Source: Salinivibrio sp. ES.052
GTDB taxonomy: Bacteria > Pseudomonadota > Gammaproteobacteria > Enterobacterales > Vibrionaceae
Assembly (NCBI RefSeq): GCF_900141775.1
Contig: NZ_FSRI01000001.1
Location: 1,830,251 to 1,894,250, forward strand
Direction: 5' to 3'
Length of the DNA: 64,000 bases
Each line of letters starts with the position of its first letter. The stretch's first letter is position 1. Of the stretch, positions 22,966 through 32,504 are shown in pieces. The position numbers and the translations under genes are program-made. Under the pieces are notes generated by a model. It had not been told where the DNA came from. It ran no database searches and saw only the letters and a program-made list of their open reading frames with translations.

Positions 22966-23945
22966 GGTGAGACCTTTTTTTCTGCTTCTGATGTGGGCAT
23001 ACGATTGATACGGACAGATTCAGCAATCCGTTTAGCCGTCTCTGGCGGAATGTCGCCAACCACGGTAATTTCTGCGTTCCCGCTTGTCACGCTGTGCAAG
23101 GTACGCCGCCCTTGGCGCACAATCTGTTTACGCACAGAAACATCGTCCGCTTTCGCCAAGTAAACAGAAAAGCTAAATAAGCCATCGCTAAACATCTGGC
23201 TCTCAACCGCACGTTTCGTCATCATTAATCGGTGGCGATTGCTATAAACGGGTTTGAAGCCATTAGGCAACGCCGTCACCTGCCAATCCAATTCAGAGCG
23301 ATTGGTGGTTAGCGGTAACGTCAGTACCGGTGGCAAAGTCAACTCGGTCAATTTTTGCATCGACTCATTGATTTTCGGGGTAACAACCAATGACAAAGCT
23401 CGATACTGCTCTAACGGGTCACCATCTCGGTCTAGTAAATCGGCTCTAACGGGCAAGTAACTTTGTTCATCCAACCATAGAACATAGGAATACCGCTCAC
23501 CATCTTTGGGGGTAATACGCACAACATGACAATCTATCCCCGCTTCACGTGAATGTCCCATAGAGACAAAATCATAGTGCTTTGCCAAGATATCAATATC
23601 GGCTTGGATGAGCGTTGGCAAGGGAGCCACCATATGATCGCTGGCGATGGTAAAGGGGTCATAGCCAGGCTCAAAGTAACTGATCTCGCCGCCGCGACGA
23701 ATCACTTCCCGCGGCGGGCCACTTAAGTACATCAAATGACCATAAGCGTTGCCATCTATCTGAGCATGACGAAAGCGTAGCGGCTCTAAGCTGTTTTTAC
23801 CTACCAGAATGTAGGACACTTCATAGTCTAGGGTATCGCTTGCGGTATCCATTTGATGTAACAAAGCCTCGGCAGAGGGGTCGGCCGAGGCTTGCGCAGA
23901 CATCAAACTGACCAGCGCAAGCGCACCGATCAGAGTTTTTTTCAT
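22962..23945 (-). CDS. rseB: Sigma-E factor regulatory protein RseB
   Basis: Periplasmic protein that binds RseA and blocks its cleavage until off-pathway lipopolysaccharide releases it. The 327 residues begin with a signal peptide (MKKTLIGALALVSLMSAQASA). A MucB/RseB lipid-binding-like domain (LDYEVSYILVGKNSLEPLRF) and a smaller C-terminal domain follow. It overlaps both rseA and rseC by 4 bases, so translation is coupled along the operon. Confidence 0.96.
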   Translation of the reverse strand: MKKTLIGALALVSLMSAQASADPSAEALLHQMDTASDTLDYEVSYILVGKNSLEPLRFRHAQIDGNAYGHLMYLSGPPREVIRRGGEISYFEPGYDPFTIASDHMVAPLPTLIQADIDILAKHYDFVSMGHSREAGIDCHVVRITPKDGERYSYVLWLDEQSYLPVRADLLDRDGDPLEQYRALSLVVTPKINESMQKLTELTLPPVLTLPLTTNRSELDWQVTALPNGFKPVYSNRHRLMMTKRAVESQMFSDGLFSFSVYLAKADDVSVRKQIVRQGRRTLHSVTSGNAEITVVGDIPPETAKRIAESVRINRMPTSEAEKKVSP

Positions 23946-24574
23946 TGATTATTACTGCTTGTCGACGGTGCCAGTGTCTGATGATCAGACAGCCTATCTT
24001 TATTCAACCGTAGCTGCAATTCATAGTCTTTCAGCATTGCATTCACACGACGGCGCTGCTCCATCATTTCGGCCTCTGAAGGCGTCGCGCGTAAATCATC
24101 ACGGCTTAAACTGACTGGCTCAGCAGCTCCGGCAAAAGGAATCGTTTCCAACACAGGCGGTTGCGTTTGCGCGCTCACCACCGGTGAAGTACTTTCAGAC
24201 TGATTATAATGCTGCACACCGACAATGACCGCGAGTGACACACAGGCGGCGACACTCACTTGTGTGAGCTGCTGTAGCCACCCAGGTAGATGACGACGTG
24301 CTTTTTCTGGGCGCGGCTGCGCCTCATGCATTGGCAATACATTGCTATCACGACTTTCGCCCTGATAAGCAGGCTCTGCTTCCAATGCAGATGCTACAGA
24401 GTCGGCAATGTTCCATTGCAACGTACTGGGGGCGTCACCACGCATTACATCACGAATGGTGCCAAAATCACTCCAGGTCTGTCGCGCGTTATCATCTCGC
24501 TCAATATCGTGGATTACCGAAGTATCCACGAGTTCACCATCTAATAACGCCGAAATCTTTTCTTTATCCGTCAT
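23942..24574 (-). CDS. rseA: Anti-sigma-E factor RseA
   Basis: Single-pass inner-membrane protein that holds RpoE inactive until DegS and RseP cleave it. The 210 residues comprise an N-terminal cytoplasmic anti-sigma domain (KEKISALLDGELVD, TWSDFGTIRDVMRGD), a membrane helix at about residues 102-121 (VSVAACVSLAVIVGVQHY), and a periplasmic part rich in Ser, Pro and Glu. It lies 32 bases after rpoE. Confidence 0.95.
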   Translation of the reverse strand: MTDKEKISALLDGELVDTSVIHDIERDDNARQTWSDFGTIRDVMRGDAPSTLQWNIADSVASALEAEPAYQGESRDSNVLPMHEAQPRPEKARRHLPGWLQQLTQVSVAACVSLAVIVGVQHYNQSESTSPVVSAQTQPPVLETIPFAGAAEPVSLSRDDLRATPSEAEMMEQRRRVNAMLKDYELQLRLNKDRLSDHQTLAPSTSSNNQ

Positions 24575-24606
24575 TCAAGTCACCGTCATGCAGTCAGCAA
24601 AACTCG

Positions 24607-25188
24607 TTACCGTTTCATCAGTGGTCGGATGCGCTTTTCAACCGCTTCACGCGCTCGGAAAATACGCGACCGCACCGTACCGACTGGACAATCCATTACC
24701 TGTGCAATTTCCTCATAGCTGAGCCCGTCGAGCTCCCGTAAGGTAATTGCGGTTCTTAAGTCGTCAGGCAGTGTTTCTATAGTCGAAAACACTACCTGTC
24801 TCAATTCATCTGACAACATCAAGTTTTCAGGGTTCGATATTTCTTTTAATGAACCACCACTTTCAAAGTTTTCTGCTTCATCGGCATCAATATCACTCCC
24901 CGGCGGACGCCTTCCTTGAGCCACCAAGTGGTTTTTTGCTGTATTCACCGCAATGCGATACAGCCAAGTATAAAACGCACTCTCGCCACGAAACCCCGGT
25001 AACGCACGGTACGCTTTAATAAACGCCTCTTGTGCAATATCCGGAATGTCACCACTGTGTGTGCCTACATAGCGGGCGATAAGGTTACATACTTTATTCT
25101 GATATTTGACGACTAACAGATTGAAAGCTTGCTTGTCACCATTCTGTACACGTTCTATTAGAACCTGATCGGTTAGCTGCTCGCCCAT
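24607..25188 (-). CDS. rpoE: RNA polymerase sigma factor RpoE
   Basis: ECF sigma factor for envelope stress. The 193 residues comprise region 2 (YQNKVCNLIARYVGT, DIAQEAFIKAYRALPGFRG, FYTWLYRIAVNTAKN) and region 4 (LPDDLRTAITLRELDGLSYE, VMDCPVGTVRSRIFRARE). It heads the rpoE-rseABC operon. A sigma-E-type promoter at 25291-25319 suggests it activates its own transcription. Confidence 0.98.
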   Translation of the reverse strand: MGEQLTDQVLIERVQNGDKQAFNLLVVKYQNKVCNLIARYVGTHSGDIPDIAQEAFIKAYRALPGFRGESAFYTWLYRIAVNTAKNHLVAQGRRPPGSDIDADEAENFESGGSLKEISNPENLMLSDELRQVVFSTIETLPDDLRTAITLRELDGLSYEEIAQVMDCPVGTVRSRIFRAREAVEKRIRPLMKR

Positions 25189-25520
25189 TCGAGCGTTTAC
25201 TCCTTGGTTGATCTTTCCGCCCGATTATCGAAATTCTATGCCCGACGTTGTCAGAGCGCGGTTAAACCCGCTTGCGAGCTTTCGCTATGCATTCGATAAC
25301 CTCTTGGGAGGAAAGTTCCTCACCATGTTGGTTTTATTATGCGTTGAATCACATTACTGTGACGGAATGGCCAAAGCATCTTCCTTTGGCAGCGTGTATT
25401 GTCGCCCAAACAATGGCACGGTTGCAAACTTTCAACCAAGCTAGGCAGGATTTGATCTTACCGCGCGCGGCTGCGTCAAATTGGTGTAACATTGGGAGCG
25501 CAGAAAAAGGATTAGGGATC
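25189..25520. other. Divergent rpoE-nadB intergenic region
   Basis: 332 bases between the divergent start codons. It holds the sigma-E-type rpoE promoter. No clear nadB promoter or NadR-type operator was recognised. An open frame continues upstream of nadB through this region, but its translation shows no family features. Confidence 0.7.
25291..25319 (-). promoter_or_regulatory. Sigma-E-type autoregulatory promoter of rpoE
   Basis: On the minus strand GGAACTT (25319-25313) is followed after 16 bases by TCGAAT (25296-25291). Published sigma-E promoters have GGAACTT, about 16 bases, then TC-AA, so both element and spacing fit. It lies about 100 bases before the rpoE start codon. Confidence 0.7.
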
Positions 25521-27137
25521 ATGACGACCACAACTCAAGAACATCAATGTGACGTGTTAATCATCGGCAGTGGTGCCGCTGGCTTATCACTGGCGTTACG
25601 TTTGGCACCCACACACAAGGTTATCGTATTGAGTAAAGGCCCACTCAGTGAAGGGGCAACACTCTATGCGCAAGGGGGCATCGCGGCTGTTTTTGACGAG
25701 CAAGACTCGGTCGAGTCTCATGTTGAAGATACGCAAATAGCTGGGGCTGGCATCTGTGATACCGATGTCGTCGATTTTATTGCCCGTAATGCCAAAGACT
25801 GTGTTCAATGGTTAATTGATGGCGGTGTCCCCTTCGACCAAGAAGACAGTGATGACGAAACCCCTCGCTACCACCTTACTCGCGAAGGGGGGCACAGTCA
25901 TCGACGGATCCTTCACACCGCCGATGCCACCGGTATGGCGGTGCAGAACTCACTGCAAGATAACGTCCGCCAGCACCCTAACATCACACTGCTCGAGCGG
26001 CATAACGCGCTAGATATTATCACGCGTAAAAAAGTCGGTTTAGGCGGACCTAACCATGTATTAGGGGCCTATATCTGGAACCGCAACCAAGAATTGGTAG
26101 AAACGGTCCGCACCAACCATATGGTCTTGGCGACTGGTGGCGCATCGAAAGTCTACCAATATACCTCCAATCCCGATGTTTCTTCCGGTGATGGCATCGC
26201 CATGGCATGGCGAGCGGGATGCCGAGTCGCTAACCTCGAATTTAATCAGTTTCACCCAACTTGCCTTTATCACCCGGATGCGCGCAACTTTTTGCTCACT
26301 GAAGCATTGCGCGGTGAGGGCGCACACCTAAAACGGCCCGACGGTTCGCGCTTTATGGCAGACTTCGATCCACGAGGGGAACTGGCCCCCCGTGATGTGG
26401 TAGCACGCGCGATTGACTATGAAATGAAGCGCATCGGGGCGGACTGTATGTATTTGGACATCAGTCATAAAGATCCTGACTTTGTTATGAAACACTTCCC
26501 CACGATTTATGAGAAGTTGAAGCAATATGGCATCGATCTGACCCAAGAAGCGATTCCGATTGTCCCTGCCGCCCATTATACCTGTGGTGGCGTCGTGGTC
26601 GACAAGAATGGCACCACCGATTTACCCGGCCTCTATGCCATTGGTGAGGTAAGCTATACTGGCCTACATGGTGCCAACCGTATGGCATCCAATTCATTGC
26701 TAGAGTGTGTTGTTTATGCATGGTCTGCCGCGGAACATATCAAAGCCCACTCGGGGCACATTGAACCCCACACTGCGCTACCGCCTTGGGATGAAAGCCA
26801 AGTCATTTGCTCAGACGAAGAAGTGGTCATTCAGCACAATTGGCATGAGCTGCGCCTGTTTATGTGGGACTACATGGGGATTGTTCGTTCAACCAAGCGT
26901 CTTGAACGAGCCTTACGCCGTATTGAACTGCTAAAGCAAGAAACGCACGAGTACTATGCCAATTTCCGCGTATCAAACAACCTGTTGGAGTTACGTAACC
27001 TACTGCAAGTGGCAGAATTAATGGTGCGCTGTGCGATACAACGCAAAGAAAGCCGCGGCCTGCACTACACCATTGATTATCCAGAGCCCAAAGAACAATC
27101 AGGCCCCACCATTCTCACACCGGATCAACCTTGTTAG
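25521..27137 (+). CDS. nadB: L-aspartate oxidase
   Basis: First step of de novo NAD synthesis: FAD-dependent oxidation of L-aspartate to iminoaspartate. The start was set at the ATG at 25521 ([21 protein letters not shown]), giving 538 residues like E. coli NadB; the open frame upstream belongs to intergenic DNA. The FAD dinucleotide fold [13 protein letters not shown], the substrate-loop [10 protein letters not shown] and the flavin motif [13 protein letters not shown] are visible. It is divergent from rpoE, as in E. coli. Confidence 0.97.
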   Translation: MTTTTQEHQCDVLIIGSGAAGLSLALRLAPTHKVIVLSKGPLSEGATLYAQGGIAAVFDEQDSVESHVEDTQIAGAGICDTDVVDFIARNAKDCVQWLIDGGVPFDQEDSDDETPRYHLTREGGHSHRRILHTADATGMAVQNSLQDNVRQHPNITLLERHNALDIITRKKVGLGGPNHVLGAYIWNRNQELVETVRTNHMVLATGGASKVYQYTSNPDVSSGDGIAMAWRAGCRVANLEFNQFHPTCLYHPDARNFLLTEALRGEGAHLKRPDGSRFMADFDPRGELAPRDVVARAIDYEMKRIGADCMYLDISHKDPDFVMKHFPTIYEKLKQYGIDLTQEAIPIVPAAHYTCGGVVVDKNGTTDLPGLYAIGEVSYTGLHGANRMASNSLLECVVYAWSAAEHIKAHSGHIEPHTALPPWDESQVICSDEEVVIQHNWHELRLFMWDYMGIVRSTKRLERALRRIELLKQETHEYYANFRVSNNLLELRNLLQVAELMVRCAIQRKESRGLHYTIDYPEPKEQSGPTILTPDQPC

Positions 27138-27166
27138 CGTGATAATCTCATCCGCTACCATCAAAA

Positions 27167-27195
27167 ATGGCCAGCTTGCGACTGGCCGTTTTTTT
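27167..27195. terminator. Bidirectional terminator between nadB and the chemoreceptor gene
   Basis: Stem GGCCAG/CTGGCC with a 7-base loop is followed by seven T on the plus strand and preceded by five A, which read as T on the minus strand. The plus-strand T run overlaps the stop codon of the convergent chemoreceptor gene. Confidence 0.8.
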
Positions 27196-29023
27196 AGCTT
27201 TTAAATTCACTCACGGCACGCTCTAAATTAGCGGCCTCTGCAGCGACCTGATGTGCGGCTTCACGGTTCTGACTTGCCCGCTCGGTGCTCGTTTGAGCGA
27301 TATCTTGAATATTATGTACATTCTGATTGACCTCTTTAGCCACCGAGCTTTGCTGCTCTATCGCCGTCGCGATGTGCGTGCTCATATCCATAATATGTTG
27401 CATGTCTTCCATAATTTGCGACAGCTCTTGCGACGCAGACTCAACCTTGGTCACAGAGGTTTCACCATCTTCCCGGCTCTGCTCCATCCGATCGGATACG
27501 GATTGAGTTTGCTCTTGCAAGGATGTGATGATGCCAGAAATTTCATCGGTCGACTCGCGAGTACGGGTGGCCAGTTGACGCACCTCATCAGCGACCACCG
27601 CAAAACCTCGCCCTTGTTCACCCGCACGCGCGGCTTCAATTGCGGCGTTGAGCGCTAACAAGTTGGTTTGTTCTGAAATATCTTTGATCACATCCAACAC
27701 TGAACCGATAGTTTCAGACAACTTACTCAACTCAAGCACCTCGTTGCTAGTATTGCTGAGTGTCTCAGACAAGGTCATGATCATAGCACGCGTATCATCG
27801 ACCACTTTTTGTCCATTCTCCGCACGACTTAAGCTGGTCCGCGCATTGTCGGCAGCTTGATCCGTGTTACCCGCGATATCCCGAATCGTACTCTCCATTT
27901 CATTCATGGCGGTGGCCGCATGGGTTGTTTCATCTAACTGCGTCGCCAACGCATTTCCTGTCTGCTCCGTCCGAGACTCAACTTGCTCCGCACTTTGGTG
28001 TAATGCCTGTACGGCTCGACTGACATCAACCACCATTTTCTGAACGCTACCCAGCATCTGGTTGACATCCTTGGCCATCAATGCAATTTCATCACGTCCC
28101 GTTTCATCCGCGCGCAACGTGAGATCACGTTGTTGTGTAATCGCGGCCATCTGCTGACTAAACCGCGCAATGCGCAGTTGAATGCCGCGGTTCATCCATA
28201 AAGAGAGCACGGTCATAATGAGTGCTAATACCAACACAATCGAACCAGTCAACATCATGGTCTGACGTAAGCTTTTATCAACCGCCTGCTCATATTCTTT
28301 GCTCAAAGCATTAAACATATCTTCAACTTGGTGCGTTTTACTCCGGATTTCCCCCAATAGCCCTTTATCTGCGGCTAGACCCAATGTCTTTTTCTGAGCG
28401 ACGATTTTGTCGACTTGCGCCTGATGGGCTTGGAACAACGCCAGCAGATCCCCCCGTAGGTAGTCCGCTAGCTCTTGCATTTGGCTTTGATATCCATCGA
28501 TGTATTCTAGGTTACTGCTTTGCACAAACAGCTTGGCATCCGCCGCTAAAAGACGGGCGTTACTCTCGAGCACGATGTCATTTTTTGTCGCGTCCACCAT
28601 TTTCTTGCTTGCGCTTTGCATCTGCCCTCGCAGCCCTTGCTCAGGCGTTAAACCCAATAATTGATATCCTTTGCCCAGGTTGCGAAACCCGTTCGCATAA
28701 CCTTTCATTGCGCTTTTAACGTTATCAATCGTCACCGTGTTTAATCCCAGTGATGCACTGCGTGCGCGAAAGTCACTGAGCAGCTCGTTGAACGAATCCA
28801 CATTGTTATCAAAACGGGAGAGATATTTGGGATCCATGCGAGACAGGAAGTCTTTCTCATTGCGGCGCAGATTGAGCAGTATCACTTCAAGGTCTGAAAC
28901 CGTTGTTAATTGGCTATGCATTTTTTGCAACCGTGTTTCCGCCTTCCATGCCACCGCCGTGACAGCCAAGAGTGCCAGCACCGACATCAAGGTGAGTGAC
29001 AAGAGTTTTTGTTTAATATTCAT
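27194..29023 (-). CDS. Methyl-accepting chemotaxis protein with HBM-like sensor domain
   Basis: Transmembrane chemoreceptor signalling through CheA/CheW. The start was set at the ATG at 29023 ([20 protein letters not shown]), giving 609 residues; the open frame begins 9 codons earlier. Order: a membrane helix at about 10-27, a long helical periplasmic domain with the motif [16 protein letters not shown] typical of helical bimodular (HBM) sensors, a second membrane helix at about 258-278, a HAMP domain, and the signalling domain with its hairpin tip [19 protein letters not shown] near residue 450. No C-terminal CheR-tethering pentapeptide is seen. HBM receptors characterised elsewhere bind small carboxylates or polyamines, but the ligand here cannot be told. 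Confidence 0.92.
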   Translation of the reverse strand: MNIKQKLLSLTLMSVLALLAVTAVAWKAETRLQKMHSQLTTVSDLEVILLNLRRNEKDFLSRMDPKYLSRFDNNVDSFNELLSDFRARSASLGLNTVTIDNVKSAMKGYANGFRNLGKGYQLLGLTPEQGLRGQMQSASKKMVDATKNDIVLESNARLLAADAKLFVQSSNLEYIDGYQSQMQELADYLRGDLLALFQAHQAQVDKIVAQKKTLGLAADKGLLGEIRSKTHQVEDMFNALSKEYEQAVDKSLRQTMMLTGSIVLVLALIMTVLSLWMNRGIQLRIARFSQQMAAITQQRDLTLRADETGRDEIALMAKDVNQMLGSVQKMVVDVSRAVQALHQSAEQVESRTEQTGNALATQLDETTHAATAMNEMESTIRDIAGNTDQAADNARTSLSRAENGQKVVDDTRAMIMTLSETLSNTSNEVLELSKLSETIGSVLDVIKDISEQTNLLALNAAIEAARAGEQGRGFAVVADEVRQLATRTRESTDEISGIITSLQEQTQSVSDRMEQSREDGETSVTKVESASQELSQIMEDMQHIMDMSTHIATAIEQQSSVAKEVNQNVHNIQDIAQTSTERASQNREAAHQVAAEAANLERAVSEFKS

Positions 29024-29084
29024 AGCGACCCTACAGCATTCTCTGAGCAAGAGAGGTTTTTACTCGTGTCCTTTGAATATCGGT

Positions 29085-29114
29085 GATAACGCCAGAAAGT
29101 AAAGTGGCGTTATC
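29085..29114. repeat. Perfect 10-bp inverted repeat between ygfX and the chemoreceptor gene
   Basis: Arms GATAACGCCA and TGGCGTTATC are separated by 10 bases. It lies 30 bases past the ygfX stop and about 60 bases before the chemoreceptor start. There is no T run on either strand, so it is either a U-less terminator or an operator. Confidence 0.55.
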
Positions 29115-29143
29115 GGTTTGTCACAAATATGTCACACGTTATC

Positions 29144-29557
29144 CTAAAGTCGTTGGCAGCAGTGCCGAAAAATAAGACGAAAATGATAATCAGGGAGGCC
29201 ATAACGCCACAGATGTAGATAATACGTACGATCCTGAGAGGCAAACACAAGTAACCAAGGCGTGGCCCAAATACATGCCATGTGAAGATGCTGGCCGTGA
29301 GGTAATCGCACCCAACCATCGGAGGAAAAACGGAAGTGGCCCTCGCTGCTCGCAAGCCGGTGATGGAAATTAAACAGCTCTCGTGTCGCCAATAGCGTTA
29401 GTTGGGCGCGCGCGCAGAGCGGGAGAGAAACGTGCACAGCAAGCAGCCATGCCACCATCACGCCAAATAGCAGTAAACCGATGGTGACATAACGAGGACG
29501 GTACAGTTGGCTATGTACGTAGTTGACTTCGATTATAGGCGACAACCTTATCCACAA
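29144..29557 (-). CDS. ygfX: YgfX (CptA) family inner-membrane protein
   Basis: Partner of SdhE. E. coli YgfX/CptA was reported as a membrane toxin acting on FtsZ and MreB, and elsewhere as a partner of SdhE in pigment production. The 137 residues start with a basic cytoplasmic stretch. Two close hydrophobic helices follow (VTIGLLLFGVMVAWLLAVHV and a weaker second one), then a C-terminal soluble part with repeated Trp and basic residues. Overall similarity is weak; the call rests on topology, size and the overlap with sdhE. The ATG at 29557 makes the genes overlap by 47 bases; no later good start exists. Confidence 0.7.
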   Translation of the reverse strand: MWIRLSPIIEVNYVHSQLYRPRYVTIGLLLFGVMVAWLLAVHVSLPLCARAQLTLLATRELFNFHHRLASSEGHFRFSSDGWVRLPHGQHLHMACIWATPWLLVFASQDRTYYLHLWRYGLPDYHFRLIFRHCCQRL

Positions 29558-29774
29558 CGGACTTCATCTTCGGGTCGTCAGGTTTACCATGCCCCATGAG
29601 CCAAGCAAACAAATCCGGATCAGCACTTTCTAAAAATGCGACAAAATCCTGTTTTTCCTCTTCATTCAATGTATCAAAACACGCTTCAAAATACGGCATA
29701 ACCAATACATCTAATTCCAACATGCCTCGACGGCATGCCCAACGGATCCGTGCTTTATCCTCGGTGTTAACCAT
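29511..29774 (-). CDS. sdhE: FAD assembly factor SdhE (CptB)
   Basis: Small cytoplasmic protein that promotes covalent flavinylation of succinate dehydrogenase SdhA and fumarate reductase FrdA. The start was set at the ATG at 29774 (MVNTEDKARIRWACRRGMLE), giving 87 residues. The family's RGxxE motif is RGMLE at 16-20. It is divergent from ygfZ and overlaps ygfX, the same arrangement as E. coli ygfZ/ygfY-ygfX. Confidence 0.95.
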   Translation of the reverse strand: MVNTEDKARIRWACRRGMLELDVLVMPYFEACFDTLNEEEKQDFVAFLESADPDLFAWLMGHGKPDDPKMKSVVDKVVAYNRSQLRT

Positions 29775-29989
29775 GTGTACCTCTATCACTGATGTCAGTG
29801 GATGCATATTATCAACGCCAATGCCGGGCGACTACTTTTCCCGAAAAACAAACGGCGGATCTGAGAGCTCCCCAGCGTTAATCCATTGCATGGCGCAATA
29901 CCCTTACAATACAAAGGCTGACAAGCCCGTAACGCACGATTACTATACGGAGTAGAGCCTATGTTTTCTCAACGGAGAGCGTGATTTAT

Positions 29990-30973
29990 ATGAGCGAATG
30001 GTATCAAGCCGTGGCATTTCAGCCTGCGGACAAACAACTGAATGATCAAACGCCTGATCTTGCCATTGTTGCACTCGATAATTGGGCGTTAACTAAAGTC
30101 AGTGGCGACGACACCAAAAGTTACTTACAAGGACAGCTCACTTGCGATATAGAGCGCCTTGCAGACGACCAATCGACTCTCGCCGCCCACTGCGACCCCA
30201 AAGGAAAGGTCTGGTCTGTTCTACGCTTTTTCCACTTTCAGGATGGACTGGCGATGGTGCAACCTGCCTCCATTGAGGCCACCCAACTACAAGAAGTCAA
30301 AAAATACGCCATTTTCTCCAAGATAGCGTTTGATAAAGTAGACTACGTGTTACTTGGCATTGTCGGTCCCCATGCAGACAAGTTGATTGACGACCACATT
30401 GGCACGCAGGGCAACGTGCGCCACAGTGAGTGCAGCACAGCGGTTCTGATTGAACCCAACCGTTGGTTGCTCGCCATTGAGCCTGCCGCCGCAACAGAGC
30501 TAGTTCATCAGTACCAATCCCACGCCACCCTGCTAAGCGCTGAATACTGGGACCAGCACGACGTCGATGCTGCGCTTCCTCGGATTGAGTCTGCCACCTG
30601 TGGTGAGTTTATTCCGCAATCTTTAAACCTACAGGCTCTCGGCGCCATCAGCTTTACAAAAGGCTGTTATACCGGCCAAGAGACAGTGGCACGTGCAAAG
30701 TATAGAGGCATGAACAAGCGGGCCATGTATAAGCTTACTGGGCAAGCCGCACGCACACCGGTCGCAGGCGATAAAATAGAGCGAGCCGTTGGCGACAATT
30801 GGCGCTCAGGTGGCACCGTGATTGCAGGTTACCGCGATGCGAATGACCAAGCAGCCGTATTAGCCATACTCCCGAACAACCTGGATGACGATACGGCATT
30901 TCGCCTTGCCGATGCACCGGCAAATATATGGCAACGCCAGCCACTTCCTTATTTATTAGAAGACAGTGATTAA
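29990..30973 (+). CDS. ygfZ: tRNA-modifying protein YgfZ (folate-binding, GcvT-like)
   Basis: Folate-dependent protein that supports iron-sulfur enzymes such as MiaB. It is a paralogue of the glycine-cleavage T protein. The ATG at 29990 was chosen because GGAG at 29974-29977 is spaced suitably; a GTG at 29981 is in frame but too close. The 327 residues contain the diagnostic cysteine motif KGCYTGQETVARAKYRG and an N-terminal DDTKSYLQGQLTCDI. Confidence 0.95.
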   Translation: MSEWYQAVAFQPADKQLNDQTPDLAIVALDNWALTKVSGDDTKSYLQGQLTCDIERLADDQSTLAAHCDPKGKVWSVLRFFHFQDGLAMVQPASIEATQLQEVKKYAIFSKIAFDKVDYVLLGIVGPHADKLIDDHIGTQGNVRHSECSTAVLIEPNRWLLAIEPAAATELVHQYQSHATLLSAEYWDQHDVDAALPRIESATCGEFIPQSLNLQALGAISFTKGCYTGQETVARAKYRGMNKRAMYKLTGQAARTPVAGDKIERAVGDNWRSGGTVIAGYRDANDQAAVLAILPNNLDDDTAFRLADAPANIWQRQPLPYLLEDSD

Positions 30974-30976
30974 ACT

Positions 30977-31486
30977 GTGACACTTGCTTCAAACGACCCT
31001 CATTGGCAAACACAGGTGACTGCAGTGCTTGATAGCGCCCAGGTCACCTACCAAATATTGTGGCAGTCACACGCGACACAGTCCATTGAGCAGACGGCGG
31101 CACAACGAGGCATTTGCCCCTCCCAAATGCTAAAAACTATCGTGCTGCGTGATATGGGAGGGCGCTATGCAATGGCCTGCGTGCCTGGTGACCAACAAGT
31201 CAGCCCTCCCAAGGTACGGCAGTATCTCGGATGCCGACGAATGACCTTGGCTAATGCTGAGCAAGTGCGCACAGTAACAGGCTATGAACTCGGTGCGGTC
31301 GCGCCGTTGGCAACGCCTCACTCACTGCCTGTATTTTTTGATCGGCAAATATGGGCGTATGATACGGTGACCATCAGCAGTGGGGATCGACATGCTGGGC
31401 TGTGGGTGAAAGTAGAAGACTTAATTGCACTCTGCCAGCCCACCCTCGCCGATATCTGCCGAGCCAAAAGCAGTGAAGCATATTGA
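30977..31486 (+). CDS. YbaK/EbsC-type aminoacyl-tRNA deacylase
   Basis: Member of the YbaK/ProX editing family, which hydrolyses misacylated tRNAs such as Cys-tRNA-Pro or Ala-tRNA-Pro. The 169 residues carry the substrate lysine in MLKTIVLRD and the family glycines in TGYELGAVAPL and SSGDRHAGLWV. Substrate preference cannot be read from the sequence, so no symbol is given. It begins with a GTG 3 bases after the ygfZ stop with little ribosome-binding sequence, suggesting translational coupling to ygfZ. Confidence 0.85.
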   Translation: MTLASNDPHWQTQVTAVLDSAQVTYQILWQSHATQSIEQTAAQRGICPSQMLKTIVLRDMGGRYAMACVPGDQQVSPPKVRQYLGCRRMTLANAEQVRTVTGYELGAVAPLATPHSLPVFFDRQIWAYDTVTISSGDRHAGLWVKVEDLIALCQPTLADICRAKSSEAY

Positions 31487-31505
31487 ACAAGGAAGTACGC
31501 AACGG

Positions 31506-32453
31506 ATGGCACAAAGACAGTGGCGCAAATATGACCTGAATTTATTAGTGACTTTTGTCACTTTAATGGAAACGCGTAGCGTGACCCGCGCAGCTGAACG
31601 CCTGTCGCTAGGCCAGTCAGCGATGAGTCACAGCCTTTCACGCCTGCGTACCATGCTAGATGACCCGCTCTTCGAACGGCGAGGACACCAAATGGTCCCC
31701 ACCGCGCGTGCATTAGATATCGCGCCCAAGGTTGAGGCATTACTCGCTACACTCGCTACTGATGTATTGACGTCACCGCAATTTGATCCGACAAGCTTTG
31801 ATGGCCAAATCCGACTGGGGCTCACCGACTATGCCGAGCTTATTTTTGCACCTAGCTTGTTCGATACACTTAACCAGCAACTCCCAATGGCACAACTGAG
31901 CCTACGCCCGGTTGATCGCCAGCACTGTCTCAGTGCCCTCAAAAACGATGACGTCGATGCCGTCATAGGCGTTATCCCTGATGATTCAGGCCTGTTAGAT
32001 AGCAAGGTATTGTACCGCGAACAACATGTCTGCTTGTTTGACCCTCACAGTACTGGGCTAACCCCGCCAATTAACTTGGTTGACTTTATTTCAACCCCAC
32101 ATGCACTTGTCAGTGCCAACGGGAAACTTTCCAGCCCCATTGACACCACCTTGAGTGAACAGGGTTACCACCGACACATTGTGATGGGATCACAACGCTT
32201 TTTAACCGTCCGACAACTGCTCAAAGGGCGTCAATTACTGTGTACTGTCCCTGAGCTGATGGCCCGGTTAGATACCTTTAATGATGCCCACGACCTTACC
32301 TTTAGCCAGCCACCGATTGACGTGCCTGGGTTTGATATTGGCCTAGCTTGGCGGCGCCAAGCCAGCGGTGACCCCAAGATAAAATGGCTGACAACACAAA
32401 TTACCGCCATCATTTCTCAGCGCGTTTCTGTGCTAAAAGCACAAAAGAAGTAA
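31506..32453 (+). CDS. LysR-family transcriptional regulator
   Basis: DNA-binding regulator of unknown target. The start was set at the ATG at 31506 (MAQRQWRKYDLNLLVTF), giving 315 residues. The N-terminal winged helix-turn-helix is clear (TRSVTRAAERLSLGQSAMSH, SLSRLRTMLDDPLFER), followed by a periplasmic-binding-protein-like effector domain (DGQIRLGLTDYAELIFAP). The N-terminus resembles the NodD/LeuO-like branch. It follows the YbaK-like gene by 19 bases on the same strand, so it may be co-transcribed. No divergent target gene is present, which is unusual for LysR regulators. Confidence 0.9.
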   Translation: MAQRQWRKYDLNLLVTFVTLMETRSVTRAAERLSLGQSAMSHSLSRLRTMLDDPLFERRGHQMVPTARALDIAPKVEALLATLATDVLTSPQFDPTSFDGQIRLGLTDYAELIFAPSLFDTLNQQLPMAQLSLRPVDRQHCLSALKNDDVDAVIGVIPDDSGLLDSKVLYREQHVCLFDPHSTGLTPPINLVDFISTPHALVSANGKLSSPIDTTLSEQGYHRHIVMGSQRFLTVRQLLKGRQLLCTVPELMARLDTFNDAHDLTFSQPPIDVPGFDIGLAWRRQASGDPKIKWLTTQITAIISQRVSVLKAQKK

Positions 32454-32504
32454 ATCGTATTATAGGAAGAAGCGCGTCAGACATGACCTGTCTATACTCA
32501 CGCC

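Noticed and set aside
25272-25520. 83-codon extension upstream of nadB
   Set aside because: No family similarity; it overlaps the rpoE promoter, and the ATG at 25521 gives the usual length.
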